This document shows, one piece after another, positions 17,200 to 24,807 of a DNA stretch of 64,000 nucleotides. The stretch lies in assembly GCA_017694845.1 (NCBI GenBank), contig JADIMI010000011.1, positions 39,308 through 103,307 on the forward strand, in the 5' to 3' direction. The position numbers and the translations under genes were made by a program. Each line of letters starts with the position of its first letter. The first letter of the stretch is position 1. This DNA comes from Candidatus Cryptobacteroides intestinavium. GTDB lineage: Bacteria; Bacteroidota; Bacteroidia; Bacteroidales; UBA932. The notes under the pieces are model-generated. The model was not told the origin of the DNA and ran no database searches. It worked only from the letters and a program-made list of their open reading frames with translations.

Positions 17200-18040
17200 G
17201 ATATTTATCGGATTGATGCTTATAATGCCGGTACTGTCGTGCAGCGACGGTACCGGCAATTCCAATGAGAGGGATCCCGGACAGACGGGCAATCCCGAGA
17301 CTGTGTATGTCAAGGAGGAGGGATCGATAAGGCTTGTGGCGTATAATGTCGGGGCGTTCAGCAAGGAGATGACGGACAGCGCTCCGGTCATAGCCTCAAT
17401 GATGAAGGAGATATATGCCGATGCTATGGTGCTGAACGAACTTGACAGGAACAACGAAAGACATGATTACGACCAGCTTGCAAGGTTTGCCGGCTATATG
17501 GACTGGGACTGCTGGTTCGGAAAGGCAATGGACTACCGAGGCGGGGAGTACGGTAACGGTGCCGCATACAGCAAGGACCTGAAGGTTGTCGACAGATTCG
17601 TGATCAGTATGCCTAAGGACACCGGCTCTGAAGACAGGAGCTGCGTGGTTGTGGAGTTTGAAGATTTTGTGTTTGCCGGGACTCATCTTGAGGTCAGGAG
17701 TGTGAATGACAGGATTCTCGGAGTGCAGAAGATCAGCCGGGAACTCAGGGAGCGTTATGCGGGCGGATCGAAGCCGGTGTTTCTGGGAGGGGATATGAAT
17801 TCATTCCCGGACAGTGAAGTCATCTCCGAGATAAGGAAGGACTGGGATATGCTGACACCGAAATATCCTACCTATCCCTCAGAGTCTCCCGTCAACTGCG
17901 CGGATTACATATTCGCCCTGAAGGGTACCGGTTCCTACGAAGTGAGCTCCTCGGGAGTATGTTCGAAATTCTACGCGGGAAATGCAGCCGTCACTTCCGA
18001 CCATCTCCCCGTCTATGCCGACATCCTCCTCGACCGGTGA
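17192..18040 (+). CDS. EEP-superfamily phosphodiesterase/phosphatase lipoprotein, paralogue 2
   Basis: A 282-residue lipoprotein (signal ending M-P-V-L-S-C). It carries the same EEP motifs as paralogue 1: Y-N-V-G, V-L-N-E-L-D, A-G-T-H-L-E, G-G-D-M-N-S, C-A-D-Y-I and S-D-H-L-P-V. Well over half of the aligned residues are identical, including the long run M-V-L-N-E-L-D-R-N-N, so this is an old tandem duplication. All catalytic positions are kept in both copies, arguing for two working enzymes with different specificity. The start overlaps the previous gene by 8 bases. It is the last gene of the operon; repeats follow at once. Confidence 0.9.
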   Translation: MNRIFIGLMLIMPVLSCSDGTGNSNERDPGQTGNPETVYVKEEGSIRLVAYNVGAFSKEMTDSAPVIASMMKEIYADAMVLNELDRNNERHDYDQLARFAGYMDWDCWFGKAMDYRGGEYGNGAAYSKDLKVVDRFVISMPKDTGSEDRSCVVVEFEDFVFAGTHLEVRSVNDRILGVQKISRELRERYAGGSKPVFLGGDMNSFPDSEVISEIRKDWDMLTPKYPTYPSESPVNCADYIFALKGTGSYEVSSSGVCSKFYAGNAAVTSDHLPVYADILLDR

Positions 18041-18049
18041 TGTCCGCCG

Positions 18050-18262
18050 CCCTGTCATTATGAGCGTTCTTTGTCATTCTGAGCCTCTCTCTGTCATTCT
18101 GAGCCTCTCTCTGTCATTCTGAGCGAAGCGAAGAATCTGATGCAGAAGTACTGTGTGGTACTCCAGATCCTTCACTCCGCCTGCGGCTCCGTTCAGGAAG
18201 ACAATGAATGCCCTTCAGAACGTCCCTTCCTGTCATTCTGAGCGAAGCGAAGAATCTGATAC
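18050..18262. repeat. cluster of TGTCATTCTGAGC-family repeats, both orientations
   Basis: Four forward heads TGTCATT(C/A)TGAGC occur in tandem at 18053-18130, the last continuing into the full GAAGCGAAGAATCTG tail. An inverted copy with the GCCTGCGGCTCCG insert is near 18167-18200, and a full forward copy is at 18231-18260. They fill the gap 18041-18299 between the SusCD operon and the next gene. Confidence 0.85.
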
Positions 18263-18299
18263 AACAACTAAACAACAGTAAACTAAAACGATAAAAACT

Positions 18300-18728
18300 A
18301 TGAAACAGATATTGATATGCCTTATAATGGCGGCAATGTGCCTGTCTTCCTGTAAGCCTGAAATAAAAGATGGCGGCTGTACATACGAAGGCGTCTATAT
18401 AGAGACGGTCACGGGGCTGGTCAATGCGCATAACTATCAGATAACGCTTCCTGGGAGCGGCGGGGAGTTCGACTTCTATCTTGACTGTGTCCGGCCATTT
18501 TACGATTATTACTTTGAAGAAGGGGCACTGTCCATATACTTTGCAGATGAAGTCAGAATGACGGAAATCGAGGGGCGGACTGATGAAGGTTATTACAGGG
18601 CACGGCTCCATCTGTCGGTTCCGGAGAACCGGACTGGGGAGGAACGCTCGGACGTATTTAGACTCGACGATGTCGCGGCGCTTCATTGTGCGATAATAAC
18701 AGTCCGGCAGGACATTATCCCTTATTGA
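18300..18728 (+). CDS. small lipoprotein, function unknown
   Basis: A 142-residue protein with a lipoprotein signal ending C-L-S-S-C. The mature part appears beta-rich and acidic, with segments such as Y-Q-I-T-L-P-G-S-G-G-E-F-D-F-Y and a final H-C-A-I-I-T-V-R-Q-D. This last pattern resembles the edge of Ig-like or BACON-type domains, but I cannot assign it. It is flanked by repeat clusters on both sides and has no operon partner. Confidence 0.6.
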   Translation: MKQILICLIMAAMCLSSCKPEIKDGGCTYEGVYIETVTGLVNAHNYQITLPGSGGEFDFYLDCVRPFYDYYFEEGALSIYFADEVRMTEIEGRTDEGYYRARLHLSVPENRTGEERSDVFRLDDVAALHCAIITVRQDIIPY

Positions 18729-18811
18729 CGAAAAATCTATGTTGTTCGTTATCTTGACGGCATAGCATAATAAGGTATGCCACGACACCTTCGGACATAT
18801 GCCTGTCCGGT

Positions 18812-18975
18812 GCTCCAGATCCTTCACTCAGCCTCCGGCTGCGTCTATGGTGACAACAGAAGACGTTCTGTTACAGATTCTTCACTTCGTTCAGAATGAC
18901 AATGTGATACTGTTCAGAATGACAATGTAACACTGTTCAGGATGACAATGTAACACTGTTCAGGATGACAATGTA
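18812..18975. repeat. inverted TGTCATTCTGAGC-family copies with tandem tails
   Basis: One inverted copy with the CCTCCGGCTGCG insert (from about 18814), one clean inverted copy (AGATTCTTCACTTCGTTCAGAATGACA, about 18876-18902) and three tails of the form ACTGTTCAG(A/G)ATGACAATGT follow each other. They fill most of the gap 18729-19152; the remainder shows no gene that I recognise. Confidence 0.8.
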
Positions 18976-19118
18976 CCGCGCTTCCGACACGTGTTGTCCC
19001 GATGATCCGGATCGTGGCAACCGGAATTTGCCGCCGGGCCATCATTCCTTGTTATGCGTATATTGCCGGCCGATAGCTACAAATCCGGACTGATATTATG
19101 CAGTTCGGATTTTTTGTT

Positions 19119-19126
19119 TAACTTTG
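19119..19126 (+). promoter_or_regulatory. -7 box of the 124-residue gene
   Basis: TAACTTTG matches TAnnTTTG. It lies 26 bases before the ATG at 19153 and downstream of the ORF-track start at 19054, so it favours the shorter protein. It may also drive the nuo operon. Confidence 0.5.
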
Positions 19127-19152
19127 CGGCGCTTTTCAGTCGGGTGCAGGGA

Positions 19153-19527
19153 ATGTACGGATTAAAGAAGATAATATGTATAGTCGCTGCTGTTTTGCTT
19201 GTAGGGCTTGCAGCATTCATTCCATCTTATGATGGGATGGAGGAGTGTCCGTCTGCGGAGGCTGCCGCGGCCGTCTTCACCGTACCGTCTTTCAATGCGT
19301 CCTTCCCGGCTGTGGAGGGGTATATGGAACTGTCAACCTTCAGCAATGCGGTCTCTTCCGCATCCGCTGCCGGTTACAGGCCGGTTCAGGCTTGCCGTAT
19401 ATGGTGCTGCCCTGTGTCCGGTCAGCCGGACGGGGAGTCGGGACATATAAGTTTCAGTTGCCAGGATCCTGTCCCTTGCAGGATGGCTGACTATTTTGTC
19501 TTTGCACTGGAACGGATAATCATTTAG
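19153..19527 (+). CDS. small exported or membrane-anchored Cys-rich protein, function unknown
   Basis: The protein has 124 residues from the ATG at 19153. I prefer this to the 19054 start because of the -7 box between them and because MYGLKKIICIVAAVLLVG then forms a proper signal or membrane helix. The remainder is Ala/Ser/Pro-rich and holds several Cys residues (E-E-C-P, A-C-R-I-W-C-C, S-C-Q-D-P-V-P-C). I recognise no family. It precedes nuoA by 137 bases on the same strand. It could be a species-specific protein or even a chance ORF; the signal-like N-terminus and promoter support a real gene. Confidence 0.5.
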   Translation: MYGLKKIICIVAAVLLVGLAAFIPSYDGMEECPSAEAAAAVFTVPSFNASFPAVEGYMELSTFSNAVSSASAAGYRPVQACRIWCCPVSGQPDGESGHISFSCQDPVPCRMADYFVFALERIII

Positions 19528-19664
19528 TCATCTCTGCCATCCGGGCGGTATATGTCCCGGAACGGTATGCCCCTGATAACCCTTCAGTTTCAGGGCATTG
19601 TCACCGGTCTGCCTGCAGGCCACTGACATGGTCATTTCCCATAACAGACAATAATTTTACTGAT

Positions 19665-20018
19665 ATGAATAATTTCGTATTACTGGTTGTCGTGATCATT
19701 ATCGCCATCCTCATCGTGGCGGCCGCTATCGGGATTGCAAAACTGATTGCCCCGAGGTCATACAACCCTCAGAAAGGAGAGGCTTACGAGTGCGGTATCC
19801 CTACCAGGGGCAAGTCCTGGATGCAGTTCAAGGTGGGCTACTATCTTTTCGCCATCCTGTTCCTGATGTTTGATGTAGAGACCGTGTTTCTGTTCGCCTG
19901 GGCCGTGGTTGTCCAGGATCTCGGCATTTACGGCCTGCTGAGCGTGCTGTTCTTCCTGCTCATTCTTGTACTCGGGCTTGCGTACGCCTGGAGGAAGGGG
20001 GCGCTGGAATGGAAATAG
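19665..20018 (+). CDS. nuoA: NADH-quinone oxidoreductase subunit A
   Basis: A 117-residue membrane subunit with three transmembrane helices. The conserved loop Y-E-C-G-I-P-T between helices 1 and 2 and F-D-V-E-T-V-F-L-F-A-W in helix 2 are diagnostic. It starts the ten-gene nuo operon and sits at the junction of the peripheral arm (B, CD) and the membrane arm (H), near the quinone site. Length is normal. Confidence 0.97.
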   Translation: MNNFVLLVVVIIIAILIVAAAIGIAKLIAPRSYNPQKGEAYECGIPTRGKSWMQFKVGYYLFAILFLMFDVETVFLFAWAVVVQDLGIYGLLSVLFFLLILVLGLAYAWRKGALEWK

Positions 20019-20069
20019 TCTCTGCCTGTGAGGATACGTGGTTGAAAGAATAAATTAATTACGGCAAAT

Positions 20070-20720
20070 ATGAAGCGTAATGTCAATATAAAGTCGATGA
20101 AATACGAAGATTTCAACGACAACGAATATATAGAGCAGATGCTGAAGGAGCTCAATGACAACGGGGCGAATGTCATTGTAGGCTGTCTTGACAATGTGAT
20201 CGAGTGGGGAAGGAGCAACAGCCTGTGGCCGCTTACCTTTGCAACCAGCTGCTGCGGAATTGAATTTATGGCCATCGGAGCCGCAAGATATGATTTTGCA
20301 CGATTCGGCTTTGAAGTGGCGAGGGCTTCGCCTCGTCAGGCGGACTTCATAATGGTGGCCGGGACGATTACGTATAAGATGGCTCCTGTGCTGAAACGTC
20401 TCTATGATCAGATGGCGGATCCGAAATATGTCGTAGCCACGGGCGGATGCGCAATCAGCGGCGGGCCGTTCAAGAAATCCTATCACGTTGTGTGCGGGGT
20501 GGACAAGATCCTGCCGGTGGATGTGTATATCCCGGGATGTCCGCCGAGACCGGAGGCAATGCTCTACGGTCTGATGCAGCTTCAGCGCAAGGTGAAGGCG
20601 CAGCGTTTCCTCGGAGGTATCAACAAAGGTATCAGCGAGAAGGAATACGAGCGACGGATGACCGAGGACATCAACAAGGCAAAAGGCGGTGATGACTATG
20701 ATGAATCGGGACTGGCTTAA
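20070..20720 (+). CDS. nuoB: NADH-quinone oxidoreductase subunit B
   Basis: A 216-residue peripheral subunit holding the terminal 4Fe-4S cluster N2. The four cysteines are visible in [16 protein letters not shown] and [10 protein letters not shown]. It passes electrons to quinone. There is an N-terminal extension of about 30 charged residues, as in other Bacteroidales. NuoCD follows after 11 bases. Confidence 0.97.
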   Translation: MKRNVNIKSMKYEDFNDNEYIEQMLKELNDNGANVIVGCLDNVIEWGRSNSLWPLTFATSCCGIEFMAIGAARYDFARFGFEVARASPRQADFIMVAGTITYKMAPVLKRLYDQMADPKYVVATGGCAISGGPFKKSYHVVCGVDKILPVDVYIPGCPPRPEAMLYGLMQLQRKVKAQRFLGGINKGISEKEYERRMTEDINKAKGGDDYDESGLA

Positions 20721-20731
20721 CAGAATGCATT

Positions 20732-22360
20732 ATGGAGAACAATAACAGCATAAAAGACAAGATAACGGCTCTCGGGACAACGGTACTGTGTTCTGATGCC
20801 GGGGATGGGATGTTGACGGTCCCTGTGCAGTCGTTCAGGAAGGTGGCGGAAATGCTTGCGAAAGACGAGGGTTTCGATTTTCTCAGGAGCCTTACCGGTG
20901 CGGACTGGGGGGAAGAAGGGCTCGGATGTGTCTATCACCTCGAGAATACGTCCACCGGAGAGAATGTGGTGCTCCGGACTGTCGACCATAACAGGGACAA
21001 TGCCGCAATCCCTTCCGTATGTGACATATGGAAGGCGGCCGACCTTAATGAACGTGAAGCGTATGACTATCTCGGCATCAAGTTCATCGGGCATCCTGAC
21101 CTGCGCCGTCTCTATCTCAGGGATGACTGGAAAGGCTATCCGCTGAGGAAGGACTATGATCCGGCATTGAACGGGATTCCGGAGGACAACGAGGAGACAA
21201 ACGATGATGCACCGAGCTATGAGGTGACAAAGGATGGAAGTTTCATCCTGAAACGCCATCCGTTGTTTGAGAACGATGAATATGTGATCAACATCGGCCC
21301 TCAGCATCCGGCGACGCACGGTGTGCTCAGGTTCCGTGTGTCCCTTGAAGGTGAGATCATCAGAAAACTCGATGTGCACTGCGGCTATATCCACAGGGGT
21401 ATAGAGAAGATGTGCGAGTCGATGACCTATCCGCAGACCCTCGGCCTGACTGACAGGCTTGACTATCTCGGTGCGATGCAGAACCGTCACGCGCTCTGTA
21501 TGTGCATAGAGAAGGCTATGGGCCTGGAGGTGTCCGACAGGATAAAATATATCAGGACAATAATGGATGAGCTGCAGAGGATCGATTCCCATCTTCTGTT
21601 CGCCTCATGTCTTGCACAGGATATGGGTGCGCTCGAGGTGTTCTTCCTCGGGTTCAGGGACAGGGAGAAGGTTCTCGATATACTCGAACAGACTACAGGA
21701 GGGAGGCTTATCCAGACCTACAATACAATAGGAGGTGTCCAGGCGGATATCCATCCCGATTTCGTCAGGAAGACAAAGGAGTTCATCGCCTATATGCGGC
21801 CGAAGCTCGAGGAATATCATGAGATATTCACCGGCAATGTGATAGCGCGGACGAGGCTGAAAGGCACCGGCGTGCTCTCGCGCGAGGACGCCATATCTTT
21901 CGGTGCGACCGGAGGTACAGGCAGGGCATCCGGCTGGGCGTGCGATGTCCGCAAGAGACATCCGTACGGGGTCTACGATAAAGTGGACTTCAAGGAGATA
22001 ACCTTTACGGAAGGCGACTGCTTCGCCCGTTATATGGTCAGGATGAAGGAGATAGAGGAGAGTATGAACATTATAGAGCAGCTCATCGACAACATTCCGG
22101 AAGGGGATTATCAGATGAAGGTCCGTCCTGTCATCAAGCTCCCTGAAGGCAGCTGGTATTCCGCTGTCGAGGGCAGCAGGGGCGAGTTCGGGGTATATCT
22201 CGAGAGCAGGGGGGACAAGTCTCCGTACAGGCTGAAGTTCCGTTCCACCGGCCTTCCTCTCGTGTCCTGCATTGACACTATCACAAGAGGGGCGAAGATC
22301 GCCGACCTGATAGCGATAGGCGGTACCCTCGACTATGTTGTTCCTGACATTGACAGATAA
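20732..22360 (+). CDS. nuoCD: NADH-quinone oxidoreductase fused subunits C and D
   Basis: A 542-residue natural fusion. Residues 1 to about 150 are the NuoC (30 kDa) part, with E-R-E-A-Y-D-Y-L-G-I-K-F and R-R-L-Y-L-R-D-D-W. A linker is followed by the NuoD (49 kDa) part beginning I-G-P-Q-H-P-A-T-H-G-V-L, with the quinone-site His of that motif and R-G-I-E-K-M. The C/D fusion also occurs in enterobacteria. It lies between nuoB and nuoH with 11-12 base gaps. Confidence 0.97.
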   Translation: MENNNSIKDKITALGTTVLCSDAGDGMLTVPVQSFRKVAEMLAKDEGFDFLRSLTGADWGEEGLGCVYHLENTSTGENVVLRTVDHNRDNAAIPSVCDIWKAADLNEREAYDYLGIKFIGHPDLRRLYLRDDWKGYPLRKDYDPALNGIPEDNEETNDDAPSYEVTKDGSFILKRHPLFENDEYVINIGPQHPATHGVLRFRVSLEGEIIRKLDVHCGYIHRGIEKMCESMTYPQTLGLTDRLDYLGAMQNRHALCMCIEKAMGLEVSDRIKYIRTIMDELQRIDSHLLFASCLAQDMGALEVFFLGFRDREKVLDILEQTTGGRLIQTYNTIGGVQADIHPDFVRKTKEFIAYMRPKLEEYHEIFTGNVIARTRLKGTGVLSREDAISFGATGGTGRASGWACDVRKRHPYGVYDKVDFKEITFTEGDCFARYMVRMKEIEESMNIIEQLIDNIPEGDYQMKVRPVIKLPEGSWYSAVEGSRGEFGVYLESRGDKSPYRLKFRSTGLPLVSCIDTITRGAKIADLIAIGGTLDYVVPDIDR

Positions 22361-22372
22361 AAGCAGAGAGAT

Positions 22373-23449
22373 ATGTTTGATTTCGGTGTAGTTACAAGCT
22401 GGATACATACGCAGCTGACATCGGTGATGCCGGAAGGCCTTGCCGTATTTCTCGAATGTGTAGTGATAGGAGTATGCCTCCTGCTGCTGTATGTAGTGAT
22501 AGCAATCATTATGATATATATGGAGCGTAAGGTCTGCGCCGCGTTCCAGTGCCGTCTCGGACCGCAGAGGGTAGGCCCCTGGGGAACAGTGCAGGTCATC
22601 TGCGATGTGTTCAAGATGCTGACCAAGGAGATCATCATTATCAGGCATTCGGACAAGTTCCTGTATAATCTGGCGCCATATATTGTCATCCTTGCATCGG
22701 TTATGGCGTTTGCCTGTATCCCGATAAACAAAGGGATGGAGATACTGGACTTCAATGTCGGCATACTGTTCTTTATGGCCGCTTCATCCATCGGAGTGGT
22801 CGGGATTCTGCTTGCAGGCTGGAGCTCCAACAACAAGTTCTCCCTTATCGGGGCGATGCGAAGCGGTGCCCAGATGATAAGCTACGAACTTTCCATAGGC
22901 CTGTCCATTCTTACCATTGTAGTGCTGACTGATACGATGCAGTTCTCCGAGATCGTGATGAGGCAGGCGGATGGGTGGTTTATTTTCAAGGGACATATTC
23001 CTGCCCTGATAGCGTTTGTCATCTATCTCATAGCCGGTAATGCCGAAGTCAACAGGGGGCCGTTCGATCTTCCTGAAGCGGAGTCTGAGCTGACGGCCGG
23101 ATACCATACCGAGTATTCGGGTATGCATTTCGGACTTTTCTATGTGGCCGAGTTCGTCAACCTTTTCATTGTCTCCAGTATAGCGGCTACCGTATTCCTC
23201 GGTGGCTGGATGCCTCTGCATATTCCTGGTCTGGACGGGTTCAATGCGGTGATGGATGCTATTCCGGGATTCATATGGTTCTTCGCCAAGGCATTTTTCG
23301 TGGTGTGGCTGCTGATGTGGATCAAATGGACTTTCCCGAGGCTGAGGATTGACCAGATTCTGACCCTTGAATGGAAGTATCTGGTGCCTATAGGGCTTCT
23401 CAATCTGCTGCTGATGGTCATTGTGGTCGTATTCGGGCTGCATTTCTGA
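22373..23449 (+). CDS. nuoH: NADH-quinone oxidoreductase subunit H
   Basis: A 358-residue membrane subunit with about eight helices. It contains the family's E-R-K-V-C-A-A-F-Q-C-R-L-G-P and the acidic quinone-loop segment F-D-L-P-E-A-E-S-E-L-T-A-G-Y-H-T-E-Y-S. It couples quinone reduction to the proton-pumping arm. Confidence 0.97.
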   Translation: MFDFGVVTSWIHTQLTSVMPEGLAVFLECVVIGVCLLLLYVVIAIIMIYMERKVCAAFQCRLGPQRVGPWGTVQVICDVFKMLTKEIIIIRHSDKFLYNLAPYIVILASVMAFACIPINKGMEILDFNVGILFFMAASSIGVVGILLAGWSSNNKFSLIGAMRSGAQMISYELSIGLSILTIVVLTDTMQFSEIVMRQADGWFIFKGHIPALIAFVIYLIAGNAEVNRGPFDLPEAESELTAGYHTEYSGMHFGLFYVAEFVNLFIVSSIAATVFLGGWMPLHIPGLDGFNAVMDAIPGFIWFFAKAFFVVWLLMWIKWTFPRLRIDQILTLEWKYLVPIGLLNLLLMVIVVVFGLHF

Positions 23450-23505
23450 TTCCGGATAATGGAGTGGAAAGATTTAATTTCATCAGATAAATTGTATTCA
23501 TAGAT

Positions 23506-23946
23506 ATGGCTGGATATATAAAAGGAATCTTTACGGGTCTGGGCTCTCTTATGACGGGGCTGAAGGTGACCTTCAAGGAATTCTTTACAAAGAAGATAAC
23601 CGAGCAGTACCCGGAGAACAGGGCCGTGCTCAAGATGAACGACCGGTTCTGCGGAGAACTGGTCATGCCGGTGGATGAAAACGGGAATAACAGGTGTATT
23701 GCCTGCGGACTATGCCAGATTGCGTGCCCTAACGGAACAATACATATCACTTCCGAGATGGTCACCGATCCGGAGACTGGCAGACCGAAGAAGAAGCTGG
23801 TGAAATATGAGTACGACCTCGGGTCCTGTATGTTCTGCCACCTGTGCGTGAATGCCTGTCCCCATGATGCCATCAGATTTTCTACGGCATTCGAACACGC
23901 TGTGTTCACAAGGGAGAAACTTGTAAAAACTCTGAACAAACAATAG
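23506..23946 (+). CDS. nuoI: NADH-quinone oxidoreductase subunit I
   Basis: A 146-residue ferredoxin-like subunit with two 4Fe-4S motifs: C-I-A-C-G-L-C-Q-I-A-C-P and C-M-F-C-H-L-C-V-N-A-C-P. These bind clusters N6a and N6b, which feed NuoB. With nuoE, F and G missing, NuoI is probably the electron entry side of this complex and may accept electrons from ferredoxin or another unknown input module. It is 1 base from nuoJ. Confidence 0.96.
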   Translation: MAGYIKGIFTGLGSLMTGLKVTFKEFFTKKITEQYPENRAVLKMNDRFCGELVMPVDENGNNRCIACGLCQIACPNGTIHITSEMVTDPETGRPKKKLVKYEYDLGSCMFCHLCVNACPHDAIRFSTAFEHAVFTREKLVKTLNKQ

Positions 23947-23947
23947 T

Positions 23948-24457
23948 ATGGAAATAACTCTCGATCTCATTGTCTTTATCGTTCTCGCCATCTTCATTGT
24001 GGTGAGTGCGGTCCTTGCCGTGACGACAAAGCGTATACTGAGGGCTGCGACATATCTGCTTTTTGTACTTTTCGGGACGGCAGGGATATATTTCCTGCTC
24101 AATTATTCGTTCCTCGGGGCGGTGCAGCTGCTGGTCTATGCCGGAGGTATGACGGTGCTCTATGTATTCTCCATCCTGCTCACATCGAGCGAAGGAGACC
24201 AGGCCGAGAAACTCAAGCCCGGCAAGATGGTGGCAGGTCTTGTGACGGCTCTTGCCGCTCTGGGAATCTGTCTGGCGGTGATGCTCAGGCATCAGTTCCT
24301 GCCATCCAGCTTCGAGCACGGGGAGCTGGCAATGCGGACAATCGGCCACGCGCTGATGTCGACGGGCAAGGATGGTTATGTCCTTCCTTTCGAGGTGATA
24401 AGCATTCTGCTGCTCGCCTGCATCGTGGGAGGTCTTATGATAGCGAGGAAACGATAG
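23948..24457 (+). CDS. nuoJ: NADH-quinone oxidoreductase subunit J
   Basis: A 169-residue membrane subunit with five helices. The conserved third helix is L-L-V-Y-A-G-G-M-T-V-L-Y-V-F. It links the quinone region to the antiporter-like subunits. The start ATG follows the nuoI stop by one base. Confidence 0.95.
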   Translation: MEITLDLIVFIVLAIFIVVSAVLAVTTKRILRAATYLLFVLFGTAGIYFLLNYSFLGAVQLLVYAGGMTVLYVFSILLTSSEGDQAEKLKPGKMVAGLVTALAALGICLAVMLRHQFLPSSFEHGELAMRTIGHALMSTGKDGYVLPFEVISILLLACIVGGLMIARKR

Positions 24458-24474
24458 TAAAAAAAGGAGCTGAT

Positions 24475-24783
24475 ATGATACCGATGGAATATTATCTCAT
24501 AGTCTCGACGATAATGATGTTTGTAGGAGTCTACGGATTCCTGACACGCCGCAACCTGCTGGCGATGCTTATATCCGTCGAGCTGATTCTCAATTCTGTG
24601 GACATCAACTTTGTCGTGTTCAACCGCTTCCTCTTCCCCGGACAGCTGGAGGGATTCTTCTTCTCTCTCTTCGCGATAGGGATCAGTGCTGCCGAGACGG
24701 CGGTGGCTATTGCCATTATCATAAACATCTACCGCAATATCAGGAATATCCAGGTGAAGAACCTGGACAAGATGAAGTGGTAA
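24475..24783 (+). CDS. nuoK: NADH-quinone oxidoreductase subunit K
   Basis: A 102-residue subunit with three helices. The two conserved membrane Glu residues are in S-V-E-L-I-L-N-S-V and S-A-A-E-T-A-V-A-I-A, the expected MrpC-like pattern for proton translocation. Confidence 0.96.
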   Translation: MIPMEYYLIVSTIMMFVGVYGFLTRRNLLAMLISVELILNSVDINFVVFNRFLFPGQLEGFFFSLFAIGISAAETAVAIAIIINIYRNIRNIQVKNLDKMKW

Positions 24784-24807
24784 AACATTAAGGAAAACAG
24801 GAAATTT

